Source: Chrysopilus asiliformis
Taxonomy: Eukaryota > Arthropoda > Insecta > Diptera > Rhagionidae
Reading direction: 5' to 3'
NCBI GenBank assembly: GCA_964034945.1
Contig: OZ035961.1
Location: forward strand, 67,244,031-67,308,030
Length of the DNA: 64,000 nt
In this document: positions 1-11,683 of the stretch, in pieces
Layout of the letters: each line of letters begins with the position of its first letter
How positions within the stretch are numbered: position 1 is the first letter of the stretch
Notes under the pieces: generated by a model
Told to the model about the DNA's origin: nothing
What the model saw: the letters and a program-made list of their open reading frames with translations, nothing else
Databases searched by the model: none
Program-made: the position numbers and the translations under genes

Positions 1-802
1 TCCGGTAATTTAACATCATCACAGTATATCCAATAAAAAGAAATTATAAAAATTTCAGAGAATAATTAGGTTTTTATATTAAAATTGTCTTAAGAGCTTT
101 TCAAGCTGCAATTTTTACATTTAAAACATTATTATAATCTTGTAGTGGTTAAAAGAAATTAATTAATTTTTGTAATCAAACGAGAAATTAACTGGACAAT
201 TTAATTAGGTTTAATTAAATAAACAACGACCTTTAAGAAGAGAACAGTTAGCCACCCTACCTTTATATAAAATTATATTTTTGCATCAGAATAAGAATGA
301 TTAGAATATCTAGTAGGTATTTCAATGTCTGGGAATTTCCAAAAAGTATCTACACAAACCAAATATCGATTTCTATACAAAATCACCCATTTTAACAACC
401 TTGGAGAAACATCTATTTAGTGAAGAAAGGGTAAAACTTCCAAACCAAAAAATGCAGGTAAAAAGATGTAAAGAACTTCAGGTAGGTTGACCGTCGTCGT
501 GTGAATTGCACAACCAAAAAAAAAATCTCAAAAGTATCAGTTTATATCTCTTTTGAGAAGGATTACTATTCATACCTGTTTCGCCTTATATTAATATTAC
601 GGATAAAATACACACATGAAAATGCTAAAAATCGGGGCCTTATTAAATTTCGGTCGTGACCCTGAGCCGGACCCCTTTCTTGACAAATGCAACGCACTGA
701 TGCATTGTAAAGCGTTTTGCTATTCATCCGTTTTGATATTTTCTTGTAGTTTTATTGCATTATTTTTGTACTCTACATGATATATCATATAGAAGTATTT
801 TA
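1..802. other. AT-rich stretch with no recognised feature
   Basis: I see no coding region, inverted repeat or transposon end that I can support. The stretch is AT-rich with short homopolymer runs, like the rest of the non-coding part of the window. Confidence 0.5.
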
Positions 803-1242
803 CTATACCGTTTGTCGAACCAATCAAAATGAACTACACCAGGGTGTTTGGGATGATAAAAGATTTTGATTTTCGCATGTCCGTCCATCCGTGAACTCTA
901 TAACATACGAAAGGATTGAGCTAGACACTAGAAATTTTGTACAAGTTCTTGAACGGTTCTTGAACGGACCAAATTGGCCCATCCCTTTCCCCCTCCCTTA
1001 TACAAACGAAACAGTTTTTTGCGAATTTCTTGAAAACTGTGCATCGTATCGAGCAATTAATAATGATGAAATGTGTTTAAGATATGATTTTACATACCCG
1101 TTCCATACATCAAAATATAATCAGACCACTCGTTTCTCCCTCTCCTATACAAATGGATTTTTTTTTAAATAAACATTTTGTCTGTCATCATATAGAGTAT
1201 TTAACGATTGTCCCCTGGCAATTGTAGCTTTTCTTACGTTTT
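803..1242 (+). mobile_element. INE-1/DINE-1-like (Helentron-type) repeat, family C
   Basis: The copy begins near a 'taccgtttgt' block shared with family A. It then has 'gaactacaccagggtgtttg', a short GTCC-type motif, the 'gattgagctaga' core, and an end with 'gcaattgtagcttttcttac'. Related pieces lie near 2.6, 20.2, 30.8, 60.6 and 63.7 kb. The order of a TATACCC-type end, a GTCY microsatellite and a core after it matches Drosophila INE-1/mini-me elements. The 93-codon ORF inside is a chance reading of the repeat. Family naming (C) is mine. Confidence 0.65.
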
Positions 1243-2617
1243 ATTTATAAAGAAATTCGATATTTGAACTTAGGACGTTCGAGATTCTCCACATGACAAC
1301 TTTTGAGAATTTTACAAAAACTGCAAGGAAAGCAAACAAAATACGGAACTTTTGTTGAAATATATACAAAAGAAAAAGTAAACAAAATTACTACAGCACT
1401 TTCCACATTAAAAAACAAACTTCCTTTCAGCAAAATATGTGTATCTGCAACGTTTTAGCACAAAATTCTGAATTTCGTTAGTTCTGTGTGTTTAATCTGT
1501 ATGTTTTTTTTTAGTTGGCTGGTCAGAACAACATTTTCAACTAATGAAATCTTTTAAGGGGCTGTCGATAAAAAACGGCACGCTAATTTTCGTTTCCTCA
1601 GACTCTCCTCACCCTTTCGTCGCGGTTTATTGTAGGCCTCGGTATCTCCTTTAAATTTGTGACGTACACTCTAACCGAAGAATTTGAACAAAAAAAAATA
1701 CGCAAAAAACTCTGTTCTAAGCGTAAAAAAACGCGTTCAGCGTGATTTCCATCAACAAAAGTTTCCACACTCAATTTTGTATAATCCTAATGCAACTGTA
1801 GTGAAATCTAATGAAACTTGAATAGAGTGTATTTTCTGAGCAGCACCTAATTTCTTTTGGTTGCGATTTTTTTTTTAAATTGTTTGATTTTCCGTCCTCG
1901 CATCCCGTTAATAAAAAAACACGCAATTGAAATAAAATTCGATCAAATTAAAGTAACGTTGTATATAAAAGCGAATATACGCGAAAGTCTGTTCATCGAC
2001 ATTGACTTTTTAATGCATTCTCAGACAAGGTCGTCAAAAGCTTTATTTGTTTTTATTTATTTTTCTTCAAAACGACGACAACGACCTGACGATGGTTTAC
2101 TTGAACTTACTGAAATGTAATCAATTTAATGCCTTACTCATTTAACTCAGATGTGTCAAAAAAGAGAAAAAATCGAAAAAAAATATTTGCTCTTGCTAAA
2201 ATACGAGAAAAATAACGTCGAGGAAATATGTTCGTAGTACGCGTTAAGCGATTAGATCATCATATTGAAAATAATTTATCCACCCGCCACCGGTTCAGGG
2301 TTAGATTGAGCCAACAAACTTTCTCAAAATTTCCCATGACTTGTGCTAGAAAGCATTTTAGCTTATCCATGGGGTCTGGCAGCAACATCATTGACTGATA
2401 TCAGTCTAGTAAAATTACTCGTGTGTGTAATACATTTAATAAAAATTTGATTGATTCATACATTTATTTTCAAAAATCTAAACATTTCTGGTTTGAAAAA
2501 TTATTAAAAACATTGGGTCCTATTCATAGATCTTTGCTAAGTAAAATTTAGCAGCAGTTTAAGCAAAACCGGATTTTGGATTATTAATAAACAATTAAAA
2601 TCTTTGTGGGCTCCTGA
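1243..2617. other. Non-coding stretch without a supported element
   Basis: AT-rich sequence with no coding signal. A 'ggggctgtcgataaa' block near 1558 resembles repeat ends seen elsewhere in insects, but no partner end is visible, so no element is called. Confidence 0.4.
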
Positions 2618-2623
2618 TGGGCT

Positions 2624-2654
2624 CCTCGCAATTATAGCTTTTCTTATGTTTAAG
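2624..2654 (+). repeat. Tail fragment of family C repeat
   Basis: A short block reading 'gcaattatagcttttctt' matches the end of the family C copy at 803-1242. The body is missing. It lies just upstream of a truncated family A copy. Confidence 0.5.
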
Positions 2655-2748
2655 GATAGCGTTTGCCTGTCTGTTTGAATATTTGTGTAATTGGCTTAAC
2701 CGACTTTAGTGAAATTTCGCACTTGGGTAACTCTACTTGAAGAATAAA

Positions 2749-3093
2749 ACATAACAAAAGCTATAATTGCCAGTCTGGCAATTATTGAAAACCCGTATGG
2801 TGATATTCGTATCAAAATTCGAACAGTTGTACCAAAATTCCACTTTGAAGTCAAACTTTCCAATAAGATTTTTTAAAATTTATTCCAATCGGATTTTGAT
2901 GTATGGGAGTTTTATGTAGAATCATATCCTAAATAACTTTTGTTCTTGCACTTTTTTGATAAGATGCACCGTTTTTAAGATATTCGCAAAAAACATTTTC
3001 GTTTGTAATGGTCCATTTTTGCCCATTAACGAACTTGGCCTCGCATTTTACGAAAAACAGATCTGCTCAAAATTTCAAGTCTCAAATTGACTT
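2749..3093 (-). mobile_element. Truncated INE-1/DINE-1-like repeat, family A
   Basis: In the plus direction it opens with 'aacataacaaaagctataat', a hairpin ('attgcca' then 'tggcaat') and 'acccgtatggtga', the same terminus as the copies at 17.6, 21.8, 34.7 and 40.9 kb. The match runs to about 3093, at 'aaaatttcaagtctc', before the GTCY array. The TATACCC end is lost where family B sequence takes over. Strand is set by taking the TATACCC end as 5', as in Drosophila INE-1. Confidence 0.7.
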
Positions 3094-4135
3094 ATTGTGT
3101 CAATCTTCACATTTTTCGATTTAAAAAGAAAAAATATCAGTTGTGGTCAACACAAAACTTTCTTCTACAAAATCTACGACCCTGCGCAATTTACGCTAGA
3201 GCCCTGTCGCGTTGTCAACCTAAGACGACCTCCCAATAAATTCTTGGTGTATTCAAAAATATCAAAAATGTACAAAATTTGAGATAACTTGAGAACGGTA
3301 AAAGATATCAATTTACGGTAAATGGCAAAAATGTAGAAAATGTTAACGTCTTTAATTATTCTTTTAACTGATTTGTCGAAAAACCGTTAGTTTGCAAATT
3401 ATTCGCAAAAATATGATTTTTTACATATTAATGAAAATATCTCGATAACGGTAAAAGATAACGGATAACGGTAAAAGACAAAATTGTGCAGAATGCCATT
3501 CTTATTAATTCACTTCATACATTCAGTCAGCAAAAACCCGTTAGTTTTCGAGATAATCGCAAAAAACTGTTTTTTTTGGAAATAACGGTTTATCTCGATA
3601 ACAGGTTGAGATATCGAATTATAGCTAAAGACAAAAGTGTGGGAAATTTTATTTTCTCCAAGTTTTGTCATACTTAAGGCCACTAAAAAACGCGTAGTTT
3701 GGGAGTAAATCGAGAAAAACGAAATTGCGATTTTTGAAAAACCGCCATTTTGGATACTTCCGGTTAACGGATTTCCACCAAAAGTTGATAGGATCGTCCC
3801 ATTTCAGGACCCAACATGCCTATAAAATTTCATGGCGCTAGCTCTATTAGTTTTTGAGAAATCTTGTACACAGACTGACAGACAGACTGACAGACAGACT
3901 GACAGACAGACTGACAGACAGACTGACAGACAGACTGACAGACAGACTGACAGACAGACTGACAGACAGACTGACAGACAGACTGACAGACAGACTGACA
4001 GACAGACTGACAGACAGAAAGACATTTTTTAAATATGACTCCAATCGACTCAGGAGTGATCGGGAAATGTTTTTTAGGCAAAATTAAGAGGTCGAAATTT
4101 TTCATGAATACAATACTTTATTATACTCCGTAGAA
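3094..4135 (-). mobile_element. Helentron-like repeat, family B, with GTCY-type array
   Basis: This copy shares long blocks with those at 15.95-16.7, 26.2, 37.4 and 60.9-61.7 kb. Shared blocks include 'gataacggtaaaagat', 'ccggttaacggatttccacc', 'tttttgagaaatcttgtac' and the end 'ttaagaggtcgaaattt'. A homogeneous 12-bp array sits near one end. The repeated short ORFs here are readings of the array in different frames and are not genes. Confidence 0.65.
3874..4017. repeat. Perfect 12-bp tandem array, 12 copies
   Basis: The unit actgacagacag repeats twelve times without a visible change. It belongs to the (GTCY)n class on the other strand, the proto-microsatellite type reported in dipteran mini-me/INE-1 elements. 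Other family B copies have only one or two units (61.6 kb) or a few degenerate ones (37.5 kb), so expansion happened in this copy. Confidence 0.9.
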
Positions 4136-6428
4136 GAAAAACAAAAATCATCAGATCAGAATTTTTTGATCTTACATTAAAAAGGTTACGATTTTCTGTT
4201 GGATAACAAATTGCTGTTTTTTAAAAAAATCTTATAGTTGCCTCATATGAGTAAAAATTAGGAACGGTGGTACAAAATATCCGCAATTACCATATTTTTT
4301 TTACCCCTTACACCCCTGGATACGCTTAATTGGGAAAACATATTCTTCCAAAGTTCGCAAAAAAAAATTAAGTCTTCCCATAACAAGGGTGTAAACGGTT
4401 TTCAAAAATATCAGAATTTTTAGACCTTCAGAGAGATACCAATGTCTTGCACGGAAGCATCAAAATGTATTACTTATTTTTTCCAAATTAGGGACCCCTT
4501 AATTAATCAAAAAAACTAATCAATACTAGAACATGTTTTTTAAATAATATTTAATATTGGTAAACAAATATATTTGCATACAAGTTCCTGAAATTTTTTT
4601 AGGGGATGCGGGGTAGAGGTTTGAGATTCCAAGGGGTGCAGGCCACTGAGAAGTTTAGGAACCACTGCTCTAGATTATAGACTATCCACCGTACACGAAA
4701 GAAATAATATGTCTTGCCAGCCGTGACGCATGTTTATTATTTTTTAAATCTAAATACAATTTATATTAAAAGGCGATACAAACATAATCCATAGGTATGT
4801 CTAATGTTATTGAAATTAGTTTATTTTGGCGATTCCATAATAATTTATTGCGAAACCTTGAAGATTTCTTATAGAAACCAACGTTACCTGTACGAAAAAA
4901 AATCCAGTTTTTTTTCTTGGTCTTGTTTTTTTTTTGTTTTCTTAAATTTGAAACGTGCCCGAAAGATTCGAAAAATTAGACACGAAGAACAATTATCTTA
5001 AGTAATTTTTGTTCACTTACGTACTCAAATTTTCTCGATGTTTGAAAAAACCAATGAAAAAAAGGTTTGATATCGGTTCAGGTCAGTCTATTTTGCATTT
5101 AGACATAGATGGTGTTACATTGTTGGTGTGTTCAAGAGGCGTCGAAATGACATACGAAATGAGAGATTAGCATTAAATTAAGTCAATTCAGTGAATATTT
5201 AGGAAAAAACCCCCTCGGTGTTTTTTTTTCGAATGTCTACATCACTTTAATCGAATTCTCTCACTGAGATCAGAACAGCTGACAGAGTTTTTCATTTAAA
5301 AATATTTTTTGTTCGTGTTTATCTTTTCAGATTCTTTCTCGACTTCCGCCTTCATTCCGCTGTGCTGAGACCGACTTTATCAAGGTCAATTTGAACCAAA
5401 ATTTTAATTAAGAACTCTATTCATACATACAAGCTATTGTAAGACCCCTTGGAGTACTTTTGACGATATTGTTGCTGATCTTTAACAGTTCACACACACA
5501 GTTACCTCATATATTTTTTGATTATATTTAATGAAAAACATTAAAAGGGTTTACTAATTTTAAGGTCTTGATAAAGACATACATTCCGTCCATGTCTTTG
5601 TCCTGGCGTTGGAATGTCGCCAGGAAATAACGTTTTTAAGGCTTTTTCATTATAAATATATATCAAAAATTGGACATTTTATCCGTTTTTGTATTAAACG
5701 ATTTTTGTTTCCTTTTGAACTATTAGAGTGTACCATTATTGTATTTACCTCTAACAAAAGGCACTATGCCTTAATATTGAAATAAATGAACAGAATTGAA
5801 TTAATCTAGATAAGGCTTAGGAATTTTAACTGTATTTACATAGCACTATCGTTTAGGGATAAATAGCAAGAAACTGAAATATTACAACATTTCGGAACAT
5901 TAGGGGTATTCACCGAAAATGTTAACTATGCTGTTATCGTCGCAAAATAATTTTAATTGATAACCTTTTACTCGGAATCCTGAACACACCTTATCGTGGT
6001 TGCATTAAAATTGAAAATACCACTACTCACATTACTTGCTGAAAATATTGTATTTTCTTCCAATCAAGCACTAAACATTTCACCTTTCATCATCACAAAC
6101 ACTGTTTTTGATTTTTTTTTCTTTTCCAAAAAATGATTTAAAACTGTTAAATATGAGCGGATTGCTTTTTACTTGATTTGAATATTTAAGCGAAATTAGC
6201 ATTTTTGCGACAAGCGATTAATACATAAAAAATTATGGTAAATTTTTGAAAAATGTTGTGATTGTATTTAGTTGTCGTTTGCCAATTCGTTATTATTTTT
6301 CAACGATAATGCTTTCGTACGGAGAGAAAAATCATTGGTTGATTCAACTACGTTTCGTGATTAACAACAATACAATGAACATGGTGAAATTAACTACGAA
6401 TGTGATTGAATTTACCCTGCTGTGTGAT
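4136..6428. other. Mostly featureless non-coding stretch with one hAT-type end
   Basis: No coding region is supported. Around 4620-4666 the sequence ends in 'gtttaggaaccactg', which as reverse complement starts CAGTGGTTCC, a typical hAT terminus. No matching left end was found, so it is a fragment. The rest is AT-rich. Confidence 0.4.
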
Positions 6429-6431
6429 TAA

Positions 6432-6558
6432 GGCCCGTTTGCTGAAACAAGTCATAACAATTTAAGTTGTGCTTAGCCTACTTAAGCCGTAGAAATTCTG
6501 GGTCTTAAATAATTTAAGTTGAACATAAGACGCTATGACTTGTTTCAGCAAACGGGCC
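6432..6558. mobile_element. PIF/Harbinger-like MITE, 127 bp
   Basis: Near-terminal arms start GGCCCGTTTGCTGAAACAAG on the left and appear as the exact reverse complement on the right, about 25 bp in all. TAA flanks both sides (6429-6431 and 6559-6561). A 3-bp TWA duplication and a GG-start inverted repeat are typical of PIF/Harbinger elements. The superfamily call rests on these ends only. It holds no coding sequence. Confidence 0.8.
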
Positions 6559-6561
6559 TAA

Positions 6562-8113
6562 ATCAACTAACAACTTATCGTTGATTAAAATTTTTCTAGA
6601 GATTGTTTGATTTTAATACAAACGTAGTTGATTTATATACGGATTCGCGATACATTAGAAACATGTTAAATAGTGAAGCCATGTTTTATATCTCGCCCGC
6701 GCACCAGTGCCCGCTCAGGAACCTTAGGGCCCAAACTTCATTGTATGGAGTAAACCTATGAATCAGAAATGATTCAAAACTTAAACCCAAACAATATAAA
6801 TTGCTCTGTCTGACCGAGCAATTTTCGCCTTTCTTTTATAATTCTTATAAAGTGCGGCGAATACCGTCATTGAATGCCAAGAAATCAGGAAAATATTTTT
6901 ATACCCGAATACTATTTTGAAAAATTGACTTATTTCAGTAAAATCGTTCAATCATATTAAATTTACAACACTTGCTACTGTCTGGTAAGTGCCTCGCCGC
7001 TATACGCGATTTGTATCATTATAATGTTAGGTATGCGATTTCTGTCCGTGAAGTTACCTAGCGATTTAATTTCCCGGACGGTGGCAACAAATCCATTCCC
7101 ATCAAGTATTAAAAACTTTTATCTGGACCACTCTGGGTGAATTTGGGCATCCGCTTAGTTAAAATTCGTGCATTTTCAGGACAGTGCCTGTAGTGTAAAT
7201 AAGGCTTAAAAGCAAGTTTTAATGCACACTTCATGATTGGACTGTAAGTTAAGTTTTGTAGTTTTTGAAACATTCTTTGTAAAACAGGTCTGAGTGATTC
7301 AGGAGCGTTTGTAAAATGTTTTTATGCGAAATATCGAGAATGAAACTCTTCATAACAATAATGTTTTCTGTATAACGTATAAGTATGTAAGTATTCTTTT
7401 AAGCAATTTGAATCTATTGGAATAGTTTGGAACGCATATATAAATGTATTTATATTGAGTTTAATCTCTGTTTATTCGTTGATGGGAATTTGCTTAAGTG
7501 CATCAGATTTCATATGTTCAAAATAAAAATGAAATTTGAACTATCGTATATTCATTATTGAAAAAACCGAAGAATACGAACATAATTATAGGGTTTGTGT
7601 ACCTTTCATCCATCAAATCTTAGGCTTGTCCTTTTATTTACCCAAACTCGATTCAAAAACACATGAAGAAAAAAAAGTTGTTTATATAGGCAGTATTTTC
7701 ATGGACCCCGCTTGCATGACTGCCTCGATTAATCAATGTTTGTATGATCGTATTCCAAATACACACTTATGCGATTAATGTTTATTGAAAGATACCACAA
7801 AAACACTTGACAGGATACGGCCTAGCATTGATTTAGGGTAAAGGGAACATTCAACTTTAATATATCGAGTTCTAGAATTTAGCTTTCCCATCAATAAACC
7901 AGAGATCATGAATAGGGTTTTTGTTTAGAATAATGTTCAAGTCAATCTTCCATGTTATTTTTACTTTTCTCAATTTTCAGTTGTATATATACCAATCGAA
8001 ATTAACAAGTAAACGTCGCGAAGTGTAGCTCTGAGATCGTGATGAAATTTACATATCTGAAAAAATCTTGGAAAATAAGAGACAAAATAAGACATTTCTT
8101 ATCGATAACCACC
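6562..8113. other. Non-coding stretch with nothing recognised
   Basis: No ORF here has a recognisable domain, and I found no paired inverted repeats or target duplications. Confidence 0.4.
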
Positions 8114-8262
8114 TAAGCGTGCAAATTTTCATTTATTTGCATTTTTTGATAGAAAAAGTTACTCGATTTCAATGAAATAAAATCTAAAATTGTTGCACTG
8201 GACGAAAAAAGATTTTTATCTTTTAAAAAATGCAAATAAACGGAAAATTTGCACGCTTTAAG
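8114..8262. mobile_element. Short inverted-repeat element (MITE), about 149 bp
   Basis: The left arm 'aagcgtgcaaattttcattt' returns as an imperfect reverse complement at the right end ('aaaatttgcacgctt'), with arms of roughly 37 bp that share 'tttatttgcatttttt'. The flanking duplication is unclear (CTA against TTA). Non-coding. Confidence 0.6.
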
Positions 8263-8372
8263 GAGGTCAAAAATAACCTTAAACCCTTTGGGAGACCAAA
8301 AAAATACCGTAAACACCGATGGTTGCCGATAAAAGAAAATATAAGTTTCTTATTGTTTTTTTAGCAATCTTT

Positions 8373-8786
8373 CACATATCGCACATGGTCCCGTAGACTG
8401 TAGTATCTCAAAATCGGCCATTTCAAGAAAAACGCATTCAAAGTTTTCATTTCAAAATAATTGTTTATAAATAATTGTTTTTTCTGTTGCCTGTACAGTA
8501 ATATTTCAATTTATTACTCTTTTGATAATAATTTACAGATCATTTGCTTCATTTTTTTTTTTTTTGCAATAATAAAAGATAGAGTTAGGTTTGTTTTCCA
8601 CAAAATCAATTTAAATTTTAAAAAATGGGAATTTAAAAAACCAAAAATAAATAAATTTTAGGACTACGTTTACATTTAAATTTGTTTTTCATTTGATTCA
8701 GTCAATTTTCCTTTACATAATGTAATAATTACTCAAAAACACATTTTTTTGAGATACTACAGTCTACGGGACCATGTGCGATATGT
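8373..8786. mobile_element. MITE with 41-bp perfect inverted repeats
   Basis: The left end reads 'acatatcgcacatggtcccg' and the right end is its exact reverse complement. The identity continues for about 41 bp through 'tagactgtagtatctcaaaa'. The interior is AT-rich and non-coding. TA is present at both outer edges but falls within the palindrome, so the duplication cannot be assigned with certainty. Confidence 0.75.
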
Positions 8787-9249
8787 ACGTAGGTTTCATC
8801 AAGATTTCAGAGTCACACCTCCCGAGGTTTACTTGTAAGACCATAAGTTTTTTCGAAAATGTTTTTCTTTTCGTTTTTCCGTATTATCTTAATTTAGTTG
8901 AAATTAATTTTTATATCCATATTTATCTTATAGAGAATTTTTATAGTTGCGGTCAAAATATCCATATTTATTGAAATTAATTTAAATTGTATTTTGAAAT
9001 TAGGTTATTTGTGCTTATTATAAATTCTTGTGTTGAGATGTATTGCTTCAGACATTCAAAATATATAATAATCAAAAGTCTGTATTAATTTCGTTGAAAT
9101 ACACTTCAAAATGCCATCAGTGTAAAATGATATAAATTTAAGTGATATCAATAACCAGAAATCGGTCACGTACAACAGAATGGTTCGATATAAGTAATCA
9201 TATAACTACAGTTATAGAGTATGATTCGACCAGACTGTATGTCGATATA
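8787..9249. other. Non-coding stretch
   Basis: AT-rich sequence between a MITE and the mariner element. Nothing is recognised. Confidence 0.4.
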
Positions 9250-10154
9250 ACACATGGATCAATAAGTCCCGAGACTAACCCAGAGATGACGCTCGTAGTA
9301 AACCAGTAACCACGTCTTTCTAGAGTACTAACCTTTGCTTGAAACGTGTCAAAATTTTAAGTCGATCGGACCAGAAACAGCTGAGTTATCGAGGTTGGAG
9401 TAAAGTCGTTTTGTAGTTTGTTTAAAAAATGGAAAAAACCGAGTTTCGTGTTCTGATAAAACATTGTTTTTTAATGGATAAAAACACCGTGCAAGCGAAA
9501 CAATGGATTGAAAAATGTTACCCGGACTCTTGTCCATCAAAAGCAACGATTTGTCGGTGGTTTGCCGAGTTTAAACGTGGTCGTACCGACACAAATGACG
9601 CGGAACGCTCGGGTAGACCTGTGGAAGCCGTTACACCGGAAAATGTGAGTGAAGTGACAAAAATTATAATGAAAGATCGTAAAGTGAAGCTCCGTGAGAT
9701 TGCTGAGATAACACAGATATCATATGGAAGTGCATTTACTATCCTTCATGAAAAATTGAGCATGAAAAAGGTTTTTTCCAAGTGGGTGCCGCGATTGCTT
9801 TCGATGAAACAAAAACAGCAACGAGTCGATGATTCAGAAAGCTGTTTATCGCTATTTACTCGCAATAAAAAAGATTTCTTGCGTCGTTACGTGACCATGG
9901 ACGAAACATGGATACATCACTACACTCCAGAGTCGAAGCGGCAGTCATCTGAGTGGCGCACAGCTGGCGAAAGCCGTCCGAAGCGTCCGAAAACGCAGCA
10001 GTCAGCTGGCAAAGTTATGGCGTCAGTTTTTTGGGATACGCATGGCGTGACGATTGTATCACCCTAAAAGGTGATTATATTGATGAATAAAAAAAAATTT
10101 TGCAAAAAAAATGTTGTTTTCATTGTTAGTCTCGGGACTTATTGATCCATGTGT
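9250..10154 (+). mobile_element. Internally deleted irritans-type mariner element
   Basis: The element is 905 bp with perfect 30-bp terminal inverted repeats; the left starts ACACATGGATCAATAAGTCC. TA flanks both ends (9248-9249 and 10155-10156). The 'ATAAGTCCCGAGAC' core resembles Himar-type irritans mariners. Full-length mariners are about 1.3 kb, so roughly 0.4 kb of the transposase gene is missing. The perfect ends suggest a recent insertion, probably mobilised by a complete relative elsewhere. Confidence 0.93.
9429..10067 (+). pseudogene. Mariner transposase, C-terminal catalytic part deleted
   Basis: The 212-residue product starts at an ATG 180 bp inside the left end and aligns by eye with irritans-subfamily mariner transposases. 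The N-terminal paired-type helix-turn-helix region covers about residues 1-115, with the SGRP linker near 61-64, the WVP motif at 119-121 and the first catalytic Asp in MDETW (Asp158). The HDN and SPDLAP catalytic blocks are gone. After THGVTI the frame is lost. Eleven codons of what looks like the original C-terminus (ending GDYIDE and a stop) lie just downstream in another frame. The DNA-binding half is intact, but the protein cannot catalyse transposition. Confidence 0.92.
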
Positions 10155-10156
10155 TA

Positions 10157-11257
10157 GAATAGTAATCAAAAGAATACAAAAAATAAAAATTTCAATAAAT
10201 ACAAAGCTGCATAATTCTGTATATGAATTATAAATGTGTGATGAATAGACATGATGCTAAGTCAGCAAATAGAAATTTTTCCGAGCTTAAGGGAACACAA
10301 TACTAAGCTGACTATAATTTCATTTAAAAGATATTAATTCGTAATTTCTTATACTTTTCGTCGCTTTGAAAAATATGGTTATTGGATAAGTTTTATAACC
10401 CATATGTCCTAGAGTAACTTTATCTAAACTCAAGTGCGATGAACTGTTTTTCTTTTATATATTTCGCTTATGATGGCAATTTAGAGCTTTCGGCGGAATT
10501 TCGTAAAGTCATATTCAATAGTCGAATTTTCTGCAATTTTCTCACTCATATAGATAAATAGTTACTTCTTATTCCACATTATTTTTCTAATCGGCTTTAA
10601 TTAAACATTAGCGTTCAATAAGCTCAGTAGTGCTCTAGACATAAACACTTCCAAGAATCGCTATATGAGATAATGAATTTAAAAAAAAAACACTGGAAGC
10701 AAAAAAAAAAAAACGTTTTTTGTGGTCGTTAAGAGATTATTTCACCGTAATTGTGTGTATCGTTGTAATTTAATTTCAATTAGGAGGTCGTATACACAGC
10801 GCGATAAAAATTTATTTATTTCTTAAAAGTCAACAAATTATACAAAGTTATCAAATTCGTTCAATGATTCGTTCTTAAGCTTTGAAATGTGGTCATTATC
10901 TTTTTAAGCAGACAGTTAGTTTTAGTTATCAGCTAAATGCCCCGCTTTCTGTAAGAAAATGATGCAATCAATACTCAATCATGTGTTAGAATTTTGATTG
11001 CCGTTTAATGAATGTCTTCTCAACTGTATAATGAACTTTAAACTAATTTTTAAGGGATCATTCAATCGGTTCTAATTTTGATAATTTTTCGGTGTTATTC
11101 ATACTTGATATGAGCATGCTTGCTTGAATTGAACTTGTGACAACCTCAATTTGATTGGAGCAAACCTCTCAGAGCTGAAAACTATTTTTAATTTAATTAT
11201 ATAATACAAAACTGTTTTCACGATAACATTTTGCGAAAATTGAATACATGATAGTAC
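10157..11257. other. Non-coding stretch with A-rich runs
   Basis: AT-rich with poly-A tracts near 10680-10710. No coding region or paired repeat was found. Confidence 0.4.
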
Positions 11258-11662
11258 ATTTGAACCTCGATACCGTATACCTATATCAAACCAGGGAGGA
11301 CAACACACCTCGAAGAGTATACGCTACTGAGAAAAGAAAATATTGTTATGGTTACAATTATTATAAATAACATCGAATACATTTTTTAAACCTTTTAACC
11401 TTTTATTCATTTATACGTTTAGTTTTTGAGTATTTGCCAAAAAACACGTTTTTGCATGAAGCCCCCTAAAGGGGAAACTCCTTAAAACCGAATTACTGCC
11501 CAAATAGAAAAATAAGTGTCGAATATTTTTCATAGTTCTACATTATGTGCGAAGTGTGATTAAACTTGGGGAGAAACACTTCCGAAGGTTTCCTTGCGAG
11601 TACGACGTTCAACAAAATGTGAGGCATACACTATCGAGGGGTATACAGTATCGAGGTTATAA
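11258..11662. mobile_element. Probable pogo/Tc1-type MITE, about 0.4 kb
   Basis: The left end 'gaacctcgataccgtatacc' and the right end 'ggtatacagtatcgaggtt' form imperfect inverted repeats of about 20 bp. Internal 'cctcgaagagtatacg' and 'actatcgagg' echo the same motif. 'AACCTCGATA' resembles pogo-type ends. No clean TA duplication is visible. Confidence 0.5.
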
Positions 11663-11683
11663 TTTATATTTATTATGTTTTTT

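Noticed and set aside
3804..4105. Overlapping ORFs of TDRQ, LTDR or SVCL repeats on both strands
   Set aside because: They are frame readings of one 12-bp tandem array inside a Helentron-like repeat.
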